Assembly: GCA_002390745.1 (NCBI GenBank)
Contig: DGQK01000046.1
Coordinates: forward strand, 1 to 52,435
Source of the DNA: Bacteroidetes bacterium UBA4416
Lineage (GTDB): Bacteria; Bacteroidota; Bacteroidia; B-17B0; Aurantibacillaceae
DNA: 52,435 nt
Direction of reading: 5' to 3'
Positions 1 through 9,466 of the stretch are shown here, one piece after another. The notes beneath the pieces are model-generated. The model did not search any database. It had not been told where the DNA came from and was given only the letters and a program-made list of their open reading frames with translations. Position numbers and translations under genes: made by a program. The stretch's first letter is position 1, and every line of letters starts with the position of its first letter.

Positions 1-1
1 T

Positions 2-2536
2 ACCGTAACGGATGCCAATAACTGTAAGGCGGTGGCAACAGCGCTGGTAAATGATATTGCAGGACCATCGGTAGCGGTGACGGGTACCCTTGCCGTGAAA
101 TGTTTCGGCGGAAGCGACGGTGCAGCAACCACAACCATTACGGGAGGTGTGATGCCTTATACCATTGGCTGGAACAATAACCCGGCGACGACCCAGAATG
201 TGAGTAATTTCACGGCTGGCCCTCATAACATTACCGTAACGGATGCTGCGGGCTGTGTGGGAACAGCGAGTGTGATCATCAGCCAGCCTTCACAGCTGGT
301 GAGCGCCATCAGCAGCTTCTCGAATGTCACCTGCTTCGGGCTTACCAACGGGCAGGCAACGATGAGCGTGAATGGCGGCACTCCCGGCTATACTTACAGC
401 TGGACCCCATCGGCACAAACCTCTTCGGTAATGGCCAACGTGGGAGCCAATACCTATACCTGCAGCGTGAAGGATGCCAACAACTGCGCTACCTCGCAGG
501 TCGTGACGATTGCCCAGCCACAGTCTTTGGTGATGGCAGCTTCCAGCTTCAGCAACATTTCCTGCTTTGGCGGCAACAACGGGCAGATCTCGACCACGGT
601 GCAGGGCGGCACGCCGGGCTACACTTACAACTGGACACCTGCCCAGCCTAACAGCGGTGTGCTGGGAGGCTTGTCGGCAGGAGGCTACAGCCTTACCGTA
701 ACGGATAGCAAAACCTGCTCGATCAACGCTAACTTCACAATCCTGGAGCCATCGGCCCTGACATCGAACTATACGTCTTCCCCGGCCAAATGCGGCCTGG
801 CCAATGGCACCGCGACGGTGACCGCTGGTGGCGGCACGCCGGGCTATACGCTGAACTGGAACATTGGTGCGCAGCAAGGCCCTACAGCCACAGGCATGGG
901 CCCCGGCTCTAACTGGACCTGCGTGATCACTGACTCCAAAGGCTGTACACGCACCCAAACGGTAAGCGTGGCGGATGCACCAAGCCCGGTGATCACCAAC
1001 GTTACCACAACAGCGCCTACCTGCTTTGGCTCGCAAAACGGATCCATCGCTGTGACCTATTCTCTGGGAACTCCCGGCTATACCGTATCCTGGTCGAACC
1101 CGATCAACCCGGCCACACAGGTAACCACAGGCTTAACACAGACAGCCACGGGAGTAGGCTCAGGGACATACAGCATGACGGTGACCGACAGCTATGGCTG
1201 CAGTGCCGGAAGCTTTGCTACAGTGGCCTCTCCTAATATCCTGCTGCTTAATGTTTCGCCAAACCAGACGATCTGCTACGGCCAAACGGCCCAGATCTTT
1301 GCAGCAGGCTCCGGAGGTACTCCCGGCTACACCTATACATGGTCGCCGGCATTTAATGCTACCGGCGGCCCGCACACTACGCCGAGCCTGAGCACAACCA
1401 CGCAGTACAATGTAAATATGACGGATGCCAACGGGTGCACAACGGCGCCAAAAGTGATCACGGTAAATGTGACTCCGGCCTTGAATATTGTGGCAACGAC
1501 AACAACGGTGTGCCATAACCAGCTGGTGGCTTTAACGCCAACCATGACACTGAACGGAAACGGCGGGCCTTATAGCTATAACTGGAGCACAGGAGGAAGC
1601 GCTGCTACAGAAACGCTCACAGCAGTGAATACGACTCCCGGTACACCAAAAACGTATACGTATAATGTGATCGCCAGCGACAACTGCTCTCCGACATCTT
1701 CGGCAGTATTTACAGTGGTGGTAAATCCATTACCAACCGTTTCCTTTACTGCGAGCCCGGCTTCCGGTTGTGCGCCACTGATGGTAACGCTTACAGGCAC
1801 CAGCGACAGCCCTTCCAATACATTCCTGTGGAGCGATGCGCTGACAGGAAGCGGTAATCCTACATTTGTGACGCTGAAAGATTCAGGGAAGCATTCTGTA
1901 TCGCTGTTGGTGACCAACCCGGCAACAGGCTGTAAGAACATGCTGACGCAAACGGATATCATTACGGTATATCCGAAACCGAAGGCGTCGTTCATTGCAA
2001 ATCCGCAAAGCACCAGCATCCTTGATCCTACGATCAACTTCACCAATACAAGTATTGGCGGAGCCTCTTACCTTTGGGATTTTGGCGATCCTGCGGCAAC
2101 CGGTGGCATGAACAATGCCATCACGTTTAACGCTACCCACTCCTATGCCTATGTGGGGCCTTACAACGTCAACCTCGTGGTAACATCGAGCCATGGCTGT
2201 ACAGATGTTGCGCTGGTGCCGGTTGAGATTACTCCTGACTTCGCACTCTATATCCCGAACACCTTTACTCCGGATGGAAATAATGTGAACGACTTCTTCC
2301 AGCCGATGGGCGTGGGCATCAATGAGGACAACTACCGCATGGATGTATACGATCGCTGGGGTGAAGTGATCTTTACGAGCAACAACTTCCGCAAGGGTTG
2401 GGACGGCTCGGTGAAAGGCAACGGAAAAATGGCAGAGCAGGGCGTGTATGTTTATAAGCTTATGGTATACGACCTGCAGGGCAACAAGCATCCGTTTGTA
2501 GGACACGTCACGGTGCTGATCGGAAACACAGAATAA
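2..2536 (+). CDS. SprB-repeat surface adhesin with gliding-motility C-terminal domain (5' end outside window)
   Basis: The frame is open from base 2, so the gene continues upstream; the first internal ATG at 32 is not a real start. At least five SprB-type repeats of about 70 residues follow one another, each with a CFG-x-x-(N/D)G core, a GGTPGYTY-x-W core and an ending like TVTD-x-x-x-C. Next come two related Ig-like units, two PKD-like domains (WDFGDP near residue 690 counted from base 32), and a C-terminal domain beginning IPNTFTPDGNNVNDFF with YDRWGEV and KGWDG motifs. That last part is the gliding-motility (CHU_C, type B) T9SS sorting domain. The protein is therefore predicted to be exported by T9SS and displayed or released as an adhesin. 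The DNA is also repetitive (recurring cccggctacac). Family assignment is firm; the ligand is unknown. Confidence 0.93.
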   Translation, partial: TVTDANNCKAVATALVNDIAGPSVAVTGTLAVKCFGGSDGAATTTITGGVMPYTIGWNNNPATTQNVSNFTAGPHNITVTDAAGCVGTASVIISQPSQLVSAISSFSNVTCFGLTNGQATMSVNGGTPGYTYSWTPSAQTSSVMANVGANTYTCSVKDANNCATSQVVTIAQPQSLVMAASSFSNISCFGGNNGQISTTVQGGTPGYTYNWTPAQPNSGVLGGLSAGGYSLTVTDSKTCSINANFTILEPSALTSNYTSSPAKCGLANGTATVTAGGGTPGYTLNWNIGAQQGPTATGMGPGSNWTCVITDSKGCTRTQTVSVADAPSPVITNVTTTAPTCFGSQNGSIAVTYSLGTPGYTVSWSNPINPATQVTTGLTQTATGVGSGTYSMTVTDSYGCSAGSFATVASPNILLLNVSPNQTICYGQTAQIFAAGSGGTPGYTYTWSPAFNATGGPHTTPSLSTTTQYNVNMTDANGCTTAPKVITVNVTPALNIVATTTTVCHNQLVALTPTMTLNGNGGPYSYNWSTGGSAATETLTAVNTTPGTPKTYTYNVIASDNCSPTSSAVFTVVVNPLPTVSFTASPASGCAPLMVTLTGTSDSPSNTFLWSDALTGSGNPTFVTLKDSGKHSVSLLVTNPATGCKNMLTQTDIITVYPKPKASFIANPQSTSILDPTINFTNTSIGGASYLWDFGDPAATGGMNNAITFNATHSYAYVGPYNVNLVVTSSHGCTDVALVPVEITPDFALYIPNTFTPDGNNVNDFFQPMGVGINEDNYRMDVYDRWGEVIFTSNNFRKGWDGSVKGNGKMAEQGVYVYKLMVYDLQGNKHPFVGHVTVLIGNTE

Positions 2537-2557
2537 CTTCAAAACGGTTTTATATGG

Positions 2558-2589
2558 AAAAGGCTTCCCCGGCGGGGAGGCCTTTTTTA
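2558..2589 (+). terminator. Intrinsic terminator after the SprB adhesin
   Basis: A GC-rich stem (ggcttcccc paired with ggggaggcc, one G-U pair, ggc loop) is followed by a run of T, 20 bp after the adhesin stop and before the lepA promoter. Confidence 0.85.
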
Positions 2590-2632
2590 TGCCACAATCT
2601 TCAAAAAGCGCAAATATGTAAACGCAATAACG

Positions 2633-2640
2633 TATCTTTG
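2633..2640 (+). promoter_or_regulatory. -7 promoter box of lepA
   Basis: TATCTTTG is an exact match to the Bacteroidota -7 consensus TAnnTTTG, 19 bp before the lepA ATG and after the adhesin terminator. No clear -33 element is visible. Confidence 0.6.
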
Positions 2641-2659
2641 CAGACTTACTGATTTATAG

Positions 2660-4450
2660 ATGAAGAACATACGTAATTTTTGCATTATTGCGCATATTGA
2701 TCACGGAAAGTCCACGTTGGCTGACAGGTTGTTGGAGTATACAAATACCATTTCGAAACGGGAAATGCAGGCTCAGGTACTGGATGATATGGACCTGGAA
2801 AAAGAGAGGGGCATTACCATCAAAAGCCACGCGATCCAGATGGATTACAGCTATAAGGGCGAAAAGTACATTCTGAACCTGATCGACACGCCCGGCCACG
2901 TTGATTTTAGTTATGAGGTGTCACGTTCCATTGCAGCCTGCGAAGGCGCTTTGCTGATCGTTGATGCCGCCCAGGGCATCCAGGCACAAACCATTTCCAA
3001 CCTTTACCTGGCCCTGGAGCACGACCTTACCATTATTCCTATTTTAAATAAAATCGATTTGCCAAGCGCGGATCCTGAGGTCGTTAAAGACCAGATCGTA
3101 GACCTGTTGGGTTGCGAGCGGGACGAGATCATGTCGGCATCGGGCAAGACCGGCCTGGGTGTGCACGAGATCCTTGAAGAGATCGTAAACCGCATCCCGC
3201 CGCCGAAAGGCGAGGAAGATGCTCCTTTGCAGGCCCTCATTTTCGACTCGGTATTCAACTCGTTCCGGGGCATCATTGCTTATTTCCGCATCTATAACGG
3301 AAGCATCAAAAAAGGAGAGAAAGTAAAATTCGTGAACACGGGGATGGAGTACAATGCCGATGAGATCGGGGTGTTGAGGCTGAAGCAGGAGCCGCGCGAC
3401 GTGGTGAAAACAGGCGATGTAGGCTATATCATTTCCGGGATCAAGGAAGCAAAAGAGGTAAAGGTAGGCGATACGCTTACGACGGTAGCCAATCCCTGCA
3501 AGGAAGCGATCCTTGGCTTTGAAGAGGTGAAGCCGATGGTGTTTGCGGGTATCTACCCGGTAGATACGGAAGACTTTGAGGAGCTGCGTTACAGCATGGA
3601 AAAGCTGCAACTGAACGATGCTTCTTTAACCTGGGAACCGGAATCCTCTCTGGCCCTTGGCTTTGGCTTCCGATGCGGCTTCCTGGGCATGTTGCACATG
3701 GAGATCGTACAGGAGCGCCTGGAGCGGGAGTTCAATATGACGGTGATCACGACTGTTCCGAACGTGTCTTACATTGCCTATAAAACCAACGGAGAGGTAG
3801 TGACGGTAAATAACCCGAGCGACCTGCCGGATCCGGCAAGAATTGATTATATCGAAGAGCCATACATCAAGGCGAACATTATTACCAAGTCCGAGTTTAT
3901 CGGCCCGGTGATGAGCCTCTGCATTGAAAAGCGCGGGGTGATCGTAACACAGAATTATCTGACGGCCGACCGTGTGGAACTTGTATTCGAGATGCCTTTA
4001 GGAGAGGTGGTGTTCGACTTTTTCGACCGCCTGAAATCCATTTCCAAAGGCTATGCGTCGTTCGATTACCATCCGATCGGCATGAAGCAATCCGACCTTG
4101 TCAAACTGGATATCCTTCTGAAAGGCGAGCCGGTAGATGCCTTGTCATGCCTGATTCACAGAAGCAACTCTTATAACTTCGGGAAAAAGATCTGTGAAAA
4201 GCTGAAGGAGCTGATCCCGAAGCAACAGTTCGAAATTCCTATCCAGGCAGCGATTGGGGCCAAGATCATTGCCCGTGAAACCATCAGCGCCATCCGTAAA
4301 GATGTAACCGCCAAGTGTTATGGTGGCGACATCAGCCGTAAGCGAAAATTACTCGAAAAGCAAAAAGAAGGTAAGAAGCGTATGAAAGCCGTTGGTAATG
4401 TAGAGATCCCGCAAAGCGCCTTCATGGCGGTACTGAAACTGAACGATTAA
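2660..4450 (+). CDS. lepA: Elongation factor 4 (LepA), back-translocating GTPase
   Basis: 596 residues, the usual LepA length. Translation factor GTPase: the N-terminus has the P-loop AHIDHGKST (about residues 10-18), switch I region ERGITIK, DTPGH and the NKIDLP guanine-specificity motif. EF-G-like domains II, III and V follow, and the family-specific C-terminal domain holds the GGDISRKRKLLEKQKEGKKRM region typical of LepA. It binds ribosomes and acts on stalled or mis-translocated complexes. The gene is monocistronic: it has its own -7 box and terminator, and the next gene converges on it. The start is the first ATG after the promoter and gives the canonical MKNIRNFCIIAHIDHGKS. Confidence 0.98.
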   Translation: MKNIRNFCIIAHIDHGKSTLADRLLEYTNTISKREMQAQVLDDMDLEKERGITIKSHAIQMDYSYKGEKYILNLIDTPGHVDFSYEVSRSIAACEGALLIVDAAQGIQAQTISNLYLALEHDLTIIPILNKIDLPSADPEVVKDQIVDLLGCERDEIMSASGKTGLGVHEILEEIVNRIPPPKGEEDAPLQALIFDSVFNSFRGIIAYFRIYNGSIKKGEKVKFVNTGMEYNADEIGVLRLKQEPRDVVKTGDVGYIISGIKEAKEVKVGDTLTTVANPCKEAILGFEEVKPMVFAGIYPVDTEDFEELRYSMEKLQLNDASLTWEPESSLALGFGFRCGFLGMLHMEIVQERLEREFNMTVITTVPNVSYIAYKTNGEVVTVNNPSDLPDPARIDYIEEPYIKANIITKSEFIGPVMSLCIEKRGVIVTQNYLTADRVELVFEMPLGEVVFDFFDRLKSISKGYASFDYHPIGMKQSDLVKLDILLKGEPVDALSCLIHRSNSYNFGKKICEKLKELIPKQQFEIPIQAAIGAKIIARETISAIRKDVTAKCYGGDISRKRKLLEKQKEGKKRMKAVGNVEIPQSAFMAVLKLND

Positions 4451-4471
4451 GCCCGAAAGAGCCGAAGCTGA

Positions 4472-4504
4472 AAGACCTCAAAGAGTTAAGACCTTTGAGG
4501 TCTT
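4472..4504. terminator. Bidirectional terminator between lepA and the O-antigen-ligase-like gene
   Basis: A perfect 12-bp inverted repeat (aagacctcaaag / ctttgaggtctt) has A-rich and T-rich flanks that suit termination from both sides. The TAA of the minus-strand gene (4486-4488) lies in the hairpin loop. Confidence 0.85.
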
Positions 4505-6060
4505 GTGTTTTTCACGCTCGCCAGCCATAGGAACAAGGCCTGGAAGAAGATAAAGAAAGTGACACCCGATTGTGTTTCGAGGGTGTCTTCCGTAAGAAAG
4601 GAAAGCAGGGCAATGAGGAAGAATGGCCAGTACAGCAGATGCAAGGTTCGCCGCAGGCGGATGGCAGGCAGGAATAAATACACAAGGAAGAATGCAAGCC
4701 CGCAGAGCCCGAAGGCCACGCCCACAGCCAGGTATTGGTTATGGCAGCGCAGGCGCCACTCCGGCGCGAGCCGGGAGTCCAGCGACACGTAAGCGGCATT
4801 AAATGAGGCCTGGATATCGCCGGTGCCTACGCCAAACCAGGGATGCCCGCGAATAATGTAACAGGCCGTTTTCCAGAACTCAAGCCTCATCATCAGTGTG
4901 TGCCCCGAAGGGTTTTCGCCGCGCCTGTATTTGGTGTACTCCCAGATGAGCTCGTGCCAGCGCGTAACAAGGCCGGTTTGCTGCGCATAGTGCACATTGG
5001 AAACGCCTTTCTCTATGTTGTGGATATCGGCATCGCTCAACGCGTGGATGGCCGCCGAATCCTTGTTGAGGCCCTTGCTGGCCAGGTAGCGGATGATGGT
5101 AAAGCGTAGCTGATTTCCCTTCCGGTCCTTTCCCCCATAAGACAAAGCGCTTTTCTGCTCCCATTCTTTTTTCAGCTCGGTATCGTTGATGTTGACGGTG
5201 ATGAGGTTGCCGTTCTCGGCCAGGCCAAACAGTGTATCCTGAAGGTAAAGGCGGCCGCCGGCAGTGGCGTGGCGCAGCTTATTGGCGGGCTGGCCGGCTA
5301 CGGGATCGTACATGTGCAGACCCTTAGCGGCGTAATAGGCTGCAATCACACACAGGCAGGCGAACATACCAACGATTGCCAGCGATATGCCTTTGCGAAA
5401 GCGCAGCATGCTATACACCAAAAGGAGCAGAGACACCACGATGAGAAGGCAAACAAAGCCGGTAGCCATTTCGAGCCGGTACATGAAAAAGAAAAGCCAG
5501 GCGCAGCCCACGGCAAACAGGAGGCGAAGCGCCGGCGATGTTTCGCGGTAAAGAAAGTACAGCATGCCGCAGATGGCAAAAGCGATGAACAGGGAGAAAC
5601 GGATGTGCGACATGAAGATGGAGGCCTGTCTGACATCGAGCACGACTTTTTTGGTGAAGCCCGCATACACGGCAAAGCAGAAGAAGGAGCTGAGAAGTAC
5701 TGCGCCGAAAAAGAAAAAGAACAGGGTCCGGAATTCCTTTGGGGACAAAGGTTTTGTAGAAAAAAACAACAAGGGAAGAATGAGCAGGGGTAGTTTGTTT
5801 CGCAGATCGTCGAGCCCGCTTTGCAACTGTGAAGTATAAGCCATCCCCAGGAGGTGAAGCCCATAAAAGGCGATCAGCAGCCAGAAAATCCTATTGGAAC
5901 GGAGGCGTTCCCATTTGATTTTGAAATCGCCTTCCAGCAGCCAGTTGCCGGCCATGATGATTTGCGGGATGCTGGTAGGCACTGTACCGAACATCATCCC
6001 CGCGCCCAGGCCCACCAATGCGGTGAGAAAGATATAACGATGCCAGATAGGAGGAAGCAC
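4486..6060 (-). CDS. O-antigen ligase / polymerase (Wzy_C) family membrane protein
   Basis: 524 residues with about ten hydrophobic segments. A large soluble loop separates the N-terminal membrane block (to about residue 250) from two or three C-terminal segments (about 440-510). Before the last block lies GHPWFGVGTGD (about 405-415), then CHNQYL with His at about 440; this G-x-G plus H-N-x-Y/L arrangement is the signature of the Wzy_C / O-antigen ligase family (WaaL, Wzy, and also PglL-type protein O-glycosylation ligases). It should transfer or polymerise undecaprenyl-linked glycans on the periplasmic face of the inner membrane. No glycan genes are adjacent, so ligase, polymerase and oligosaccharyltransferase cannot be told apart. 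The loop between the two membrane blocks, about 150 residues before the motif, is long for the family. Confidence 0.82.
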   Translation of the reverse strand: MLPPIWHRYIFLTALVGLGAGMMFGTVPTSIPQIIMAGNWLLEGDFKIKWERLRSNRIFWLLIAFYGLHLLGMAYTSQLQSGLDDLRNKLPLLILPLLFFSTKPLSPKEFRTLFFFFFGAVLLSSFFCFAVYAGFTKKVVLDVRQASIFMSHIRFSLFIAFAICGMLYFLYRETSPALRLLFAVGCAWLFFFMYRLEMATGFVCLLIVVSLLLLVYSMLRFRKGISLAIVGMFACLCVIAAYYAAKGLHMYDPVAGQPANKLRHATAGGRLYLQDTLFGLAENGNLITVNINDTELKKEWEQKSALSYGGKDRKGNQLRFTIIRYLASKGLNKDSAAIHALSDADIHNIEKGVSNVHYAQQTGLVTRWHELIWEYTKYRRGENPSGHTLMMRLEFWKTACYIIRGHPWFGVGTGDIQASFNAAYVSLDSRLAPEWRLRCHNQYLAVGVAFGLCGLAFFLVYLFLPAIRLRRTLHLLYWPFFLIALLSFLTEDTLETQSGVTFFIFFQALFLWLASVKNTRPQRS

Positions 6061-6294
6061 AAATAATTCAGTAAAGGGTGTCTGCGTTTAAACGGGCTTA
6101 AGTAAGCGATTTGTCCGCGTAAAAGCAACGCTAAAAGCCGGGAATTATTGCGAAAGAGCGAAAACTGAAACAAGCTCATCGTGTAATATGTTTAATTCAT
6201 GTATCACCTTTTAAAACAAGCAAAAATGTATTTTGTGTTTAACTGATTATGTAATAAATTACAAAATGGGCTTGTTCCGGGCCGGAAGCTTTTT

Positions 6295-6302
6295 CATCTT
6301 TG
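6295..6302 (+). promoter_or_regulatory. Probable promoter of the PKD/T9SS protein gene
   Basis: CATCTTTG (7 of 8 to TAnnTTTG) with TTG at 6272-6274 and a 20-bp spacer. The rest of the 281-bp gap (6061-6341) is AT-rich and shows no other gene. Confidence 0.4.
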
Positions 6303-6341
6303 TGAAGGAGATTTAAAAATAAACACTTAAAATTTATAACC

Positions 6342-7754
6342 ATGAAAACAAACCTTATTAAAAAACTGGCGACGCTGGCATTCAGTGTGTTTGCCATCGG
6401 GAGCTTTGCACAGTGCCCAACCATGACGGGGATCTATGTGCAACCCGGCACGGGTACCGCTACGGTTGCGGCCATGATGACGCCATCTACCAGCGTGGGG
6501 ACAGGCTCTTTTTACTGGACGGTAAGCCCGTCGGCCTTCTCGGTTCCTATTACAGGATCAAATAATTCCATGCAGGCGCTGTCCTTTACGTCTACGGGGA
6601 TCTACACCGTGTGTGCCTATTACACGGATTCCACCACGATGTGCTCGGCCTCAACCTGCACTACTATCAATGTGAACTCAACCGTTAACACCTCCTGCAA
6701 TGCGGCCTATACGTCATACACGGATTCTACCAATTGCTGGACCTATTTCACCAATGCCTCTACCGGCACCAACCTCACCTATAAGTGGTACCAGATGCCA
6801 GGCATGTCGCTGATGAGTACAGTGGCCAATCCGGCCTTTACCCTCGGCAATGGCAGCCATACCATCGCCTTGTATACTTATTCCAACGGCGTATTTTGTG
6901 ATTCGACGGTACATACCGTGAATGTTAATTGCAATCCGTCAGGCGGAAACTGCAACGCTTCTTTTACCTACTCTGTATTGCCTAACTGCGGCGCTTATTT
7001 CTACAGCACTTCTACCGGCACGAACTTAACATACGAATGGAGGAACAACGGATATCCGGGCATTCTCAGCACAGCAAACAGCTTTACAACCACGCTGCCC
7101 GCAAGCAGCAACTGGATCAGCCTCTACGTATTCTCCAACGGGCAATTCTGCGATTCTACAACCGTGAACGTGAACTGCAACACTCCTTGCCAGGCCAATT
7201 CACAGTTCACCGTGTTTGCCGATTCGGTGAATGCCGGAAACTACTTTGCCTATAACCAATCTACCGGCTCATCGGCCCTGACTTACCTGTGGGATTTCGG
7301 TGACGGCAACACCTCCACGCAAGCCTATCCTTTCCACCAGTATGCTACTCCGGGCCACTACATCATTTGCCTGACGGTAACAGCAAGCTCCGGATCGGTA
7401 AGCTGTTCTGATATCAGCTGCGATTCATCAAGCGTGCAGCGGATCGCCTCAGGATACCTGATGAGCAGGCTCCATGTAGTTCAAAGCGCGACGGCAGTGA
7501 AGGAGAACAGCCTCCTCAAAAACCTGAGCGTGTATCCTAACCCGGTTGACAACGAGCTGACAATTGAAGTAGAGCTGGCCAGGGAAGAAAAGGTTTACTA
7601 TGTGATCACCGATGCTTTAGGAAAAGTAGTCGCTAAGAACGAGCTTGGCTCTTCTAAAACAACCATTAATACCGCAACGTTGGACCGGGGAATTTATTTC
7701 TTGTCCGTGATCTCAAACAACCAGGTTCTTAAAACAACCAAGTTGATGAAATAA
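6342..7754 (+). CDS. Secreted PKD-domain protein with T9SS type A sorting domain
   Basis: 470 residues. A Sec signal peptide (KKLATLAFSVFAIGSFA, cleavage near residue 23) is followed by an Ig-like segment, two tandem repeats of about 65 residues sharing the STGTNLTY-x-W core and ending FCDST-x-x-x-VNVNC, and a PKD domain (YLWDFGDGNTST). The last about 80 residues start LKNLSVYPNPVDNELTIEV and end in a Lys-rich tail, the type A T9SS C-terminal sorting domain. It is predicted to be exported across the outer membrane by T9SS and anchored or released. No catalytic motif is visible; an adhesive or structural role is inferred. Confidence 0.9.
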   Translation: MKTNLIKKLATLAFSVFAIGSFAQCPTMTGIYVQPGTGTATVAAMMTPSTSVGTGSFYWTVSPSAFSVPITGSNNSMQALSFTSTGIYTVCAYYTDSTTMCSASTCTTINVNSTVNTSCNAAYTSYTDSTNCWTYFTNASTGTNLTYKWYQMPGMSLMSTVANPAFTLGNGSHTIALYTYSNGVFCDSTVHTVNVNCNPSGGNCNASFTYSVLPNCGAYFYSTSTGTNLTYEWRNNGYPGILSTANSFTTTLPASSNWISLYVFSNGQFCDSTTVNVNCNTPCQANSQFTVFADSVNAGNYFAYNQSTGSSALTYLWDFGDGNTSTQAYPFHQYATPGHYIICLTVTASSGSVSCSDISCDSSSVQRIASGYLMSRLHVVQSATAVKENSLLKNLSVYPNPVDNELTIEVELAREEKVYYVITDALGKVVAKNELGSSKTTINTATLDRGIYFLSVISNNQVLKTTKLMK

Positions 7755-7778
7755 CTCCAAAGTTCAAACGTTCAACAT

Positions 7779-7814
7779 AAAAGTCTGTCCCTGGGGTTAG
7801 TGGGACAGACTTTT
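7779..7814 (+). terminator. Intrinsic terminator after the PKD/T9SS gene
   Basis: A perfect 13-bp inverted repeat (aaaagtctgtccc / gggacagactttt) with a 10-base loop starts 25 bp after the stop codon. Confidence 0.9.
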
Positions 7815-7828
7815 ATAATTTAATCCAG

Positions 7829-7957
7829 ATGCGAAAATACCTATATATCACCGGCCTTACGGTTGCCAGCACCATACTTCCCGGAAAGCTTTATGTGCAG
7901 CTGTTTGTAGCGGTCATGAAGAAGATCCGGCCACGCGATCTAGACCTTGGTGCTTAG
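7829..7957 (+). CDS. Possible 42-residue small protein
   Basis: ATG to TAG encodes 42 residues: a short hydrophobic N-terminal stretch (YLYITGLTVASTILPG) and a basic C-terminus (KKIRPRD). It starts just after a strong terminator, lacks an obvious promoter, and overlaps the 3' end of the minus-strand gene by 18 bp. It may be chance; I include it because nothing else explains this gap. Confidence 0.2.
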   Translation: MRKYLYITGLTVASTILPGKLYVQLFVAVMKKIRPRDLDLGA

Positions 7958-9385
7958 CCACTCGCAGTAATTGATAATGGTTTGAGGCTGCTCCTTTTCG
8001 GAGTACTTCCGGAGGAAAGCATTGATCTTGTCCTTCATCGGACGCCACGACGAATAGTCGCTCCTGATATAGTGCCGGATCAGCTGAAGCACGGCGATCT
8101 CGATGACCAGGGTTTCCTTATTTTTCAGTTCCGGTAATTTTTTGGCAATAGAGGCAGCCAGCTTTTCGGCGAGCTCAATTTCATGGCTTTCCATTTTGTT
8201 GCACAGTTCAAATACCGAAATTTTTACCCGGAAAGCCTCATCGTAATTTTTGAAGGCATCGCTCACATAAAGCTGCACCAGGTATTTCCCGGCGGCCTTG
8301 TATTTCTGGATATCGAAATGCGTGATGGCCAGGTTTAGAAGTACAAAGCCGATGTAGTTCGGCGTATCCCTGATGACAGGCTGTTTCCGGGCCTCTTCGA
8401 GTGTTTCGATCGCCTTTTCGGGATTGGTTTTGCTATAGTTGTTTACGAGAATATTGTAATAATAGAACACATACTTTTCGTACCACAGCTTGTTATACTC
8501 CTGTAAGGCCTGCTGCAGGCGTGCGGCGTATTGCAGGGCCTGCTGGTATTTTTTGAGCACGTAGGAGGCGTTGCACATATACACATACAGCTGTATTTTG
8601 ATCTCATGCGTTCCTTCATGGAAGAGCTTGTCTTTTTCAAAATCGGCATCCGATTGGGTGAGGTAGCTTTCCAGGGCCTTATAATCCTGGGAAAGCAGGA
8701 GGAGCCGGCAGATGTTTTGAAACACTTTGAAACGAAGGGTAGCGCTGTTCTTCACATATTCCATACGCTGCGTTTTTTCGAGTGTAGAGTGCAGCCATGC
8801 TTTGAACGACTTGGTAATAGCGAGGTTCTGCGTGGTTTTTAGCTTGTAGGAAAGCAGCGAGAAATTATTTTCGAGCTCACGAAGCAGGGCGAGGCGGTTG
8901 GAGTTCTCCTCCCTTTTGCTGATGTAGGCTTCCGGCGACTCCTTGATGTGCTGCAGGCTAAGCTGGATGAAGAGCTCGTAAATGCTTTCCAGGGTGGTGA
9001 AGTCTTCCTGGGCAATGGCTTTTTTTTCGCTTAGCTTCAGGTAGTGCTGGGCCAGCTGGGGCTTGTCTTTCTTATGAAAGATCTTGGCAATGATAAGCAG
9101 ATGAAGCGCTTCAATCCCTTTTTCGTTGCGGTTGAGGTTGGAAAGGACCACACCGATATCGTCGCTGATCTTATTTTTGAGCCTGTAATATCTGCTATCT
9201 GATTTCCCGGTTTTATAGATCAGCTTAAAGTGCCTGGCGTCGTCCCACTCCGGATTTTGCTTGATACTATCGAAAAGCTCAATATCAATGCGGTTATCAA
9301 AGTTATGCGTCCGCCTGGAATAAAGCTTATAGCTTTTGATTTCTTCTTTTTCTAGGGATGAAATGATGTTTTGTAGAATATCCAT
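7940..9385 (-). CDS. Helical-repeat (TPR-like) hypothetical protein
   Basis: 481 residues, no signal peptide, rich in Lys, Glu and Leu, and apparently all alpha-helical. Several segments have TPR-like spacing of small and aromatic residues (for example QLAQHYLKLSEKKA about 104-117, YVLKKYQQALQYAARLQQAL about 281-300 and FDIQKYKAAGKYLVQL about 360-375). The shape suggests a cytoplasmic scaffold or interaction protein. I do not recognise a named family. It is divergent from the small T9SS protein gene with an 81-bp gap. Confidence 0.75.
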   Translation of the reverse strand: MDILQNIISSLEKEEIKSYKLYSRRTHNFDNRIDIELFDSIKQNPEWDDARHFKLIYKTGKSDSRYYRLKNKISDDIGVVLSNLNRNEKGIEALHLLIIAKIFHKKDKPQLAQHYLKLSEKKAIAQEDFTTLESIYELFIQLSLQHIKESPEAYISKREENSNRLALLRELENNFSLLSYKLKTTQNLAITKSFKAWLHSTLEKTQRMEYVKNSATLRFKVFQNICRLLLLSQDYKALESYLTQSDADFEKDKLFHEGTHEIKIQLYVYMCNASYVLKKYQQALQYAARLQQALQEYNKLWYEKYVFYYYNILVNNYSKTNPEKAIETLEEARKQPVIRDTPNYIGFVLLNLAITHFDIQKYKAAGKYLVQLYVSDAFKNYDEAFRVKISVFELCNKMESHEIELAEKLAASIAKKLPELKNKETLVIEIAVLQLIRHYIRSDYSSWRPMKDKINAFLRKYSEKEQPQTIINYCEWLSTKV

Positions 9386-9466
9386 TTTTTGAATATGTAA
9401 TGAAATTTAAATTTACTAATTTTATGTCTGAAAAAAGAACTAACTTGGAATTGAAATCCTGATTCA

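Noticed and set aside
1..1500. CRISPR-like regular repeats in the first 1.5 kb
   Set aside because: The repeats are in-frame coding SprB repeats of about 210-230 bp and vary in sequence; they lack short identical repeats with unique spacers.
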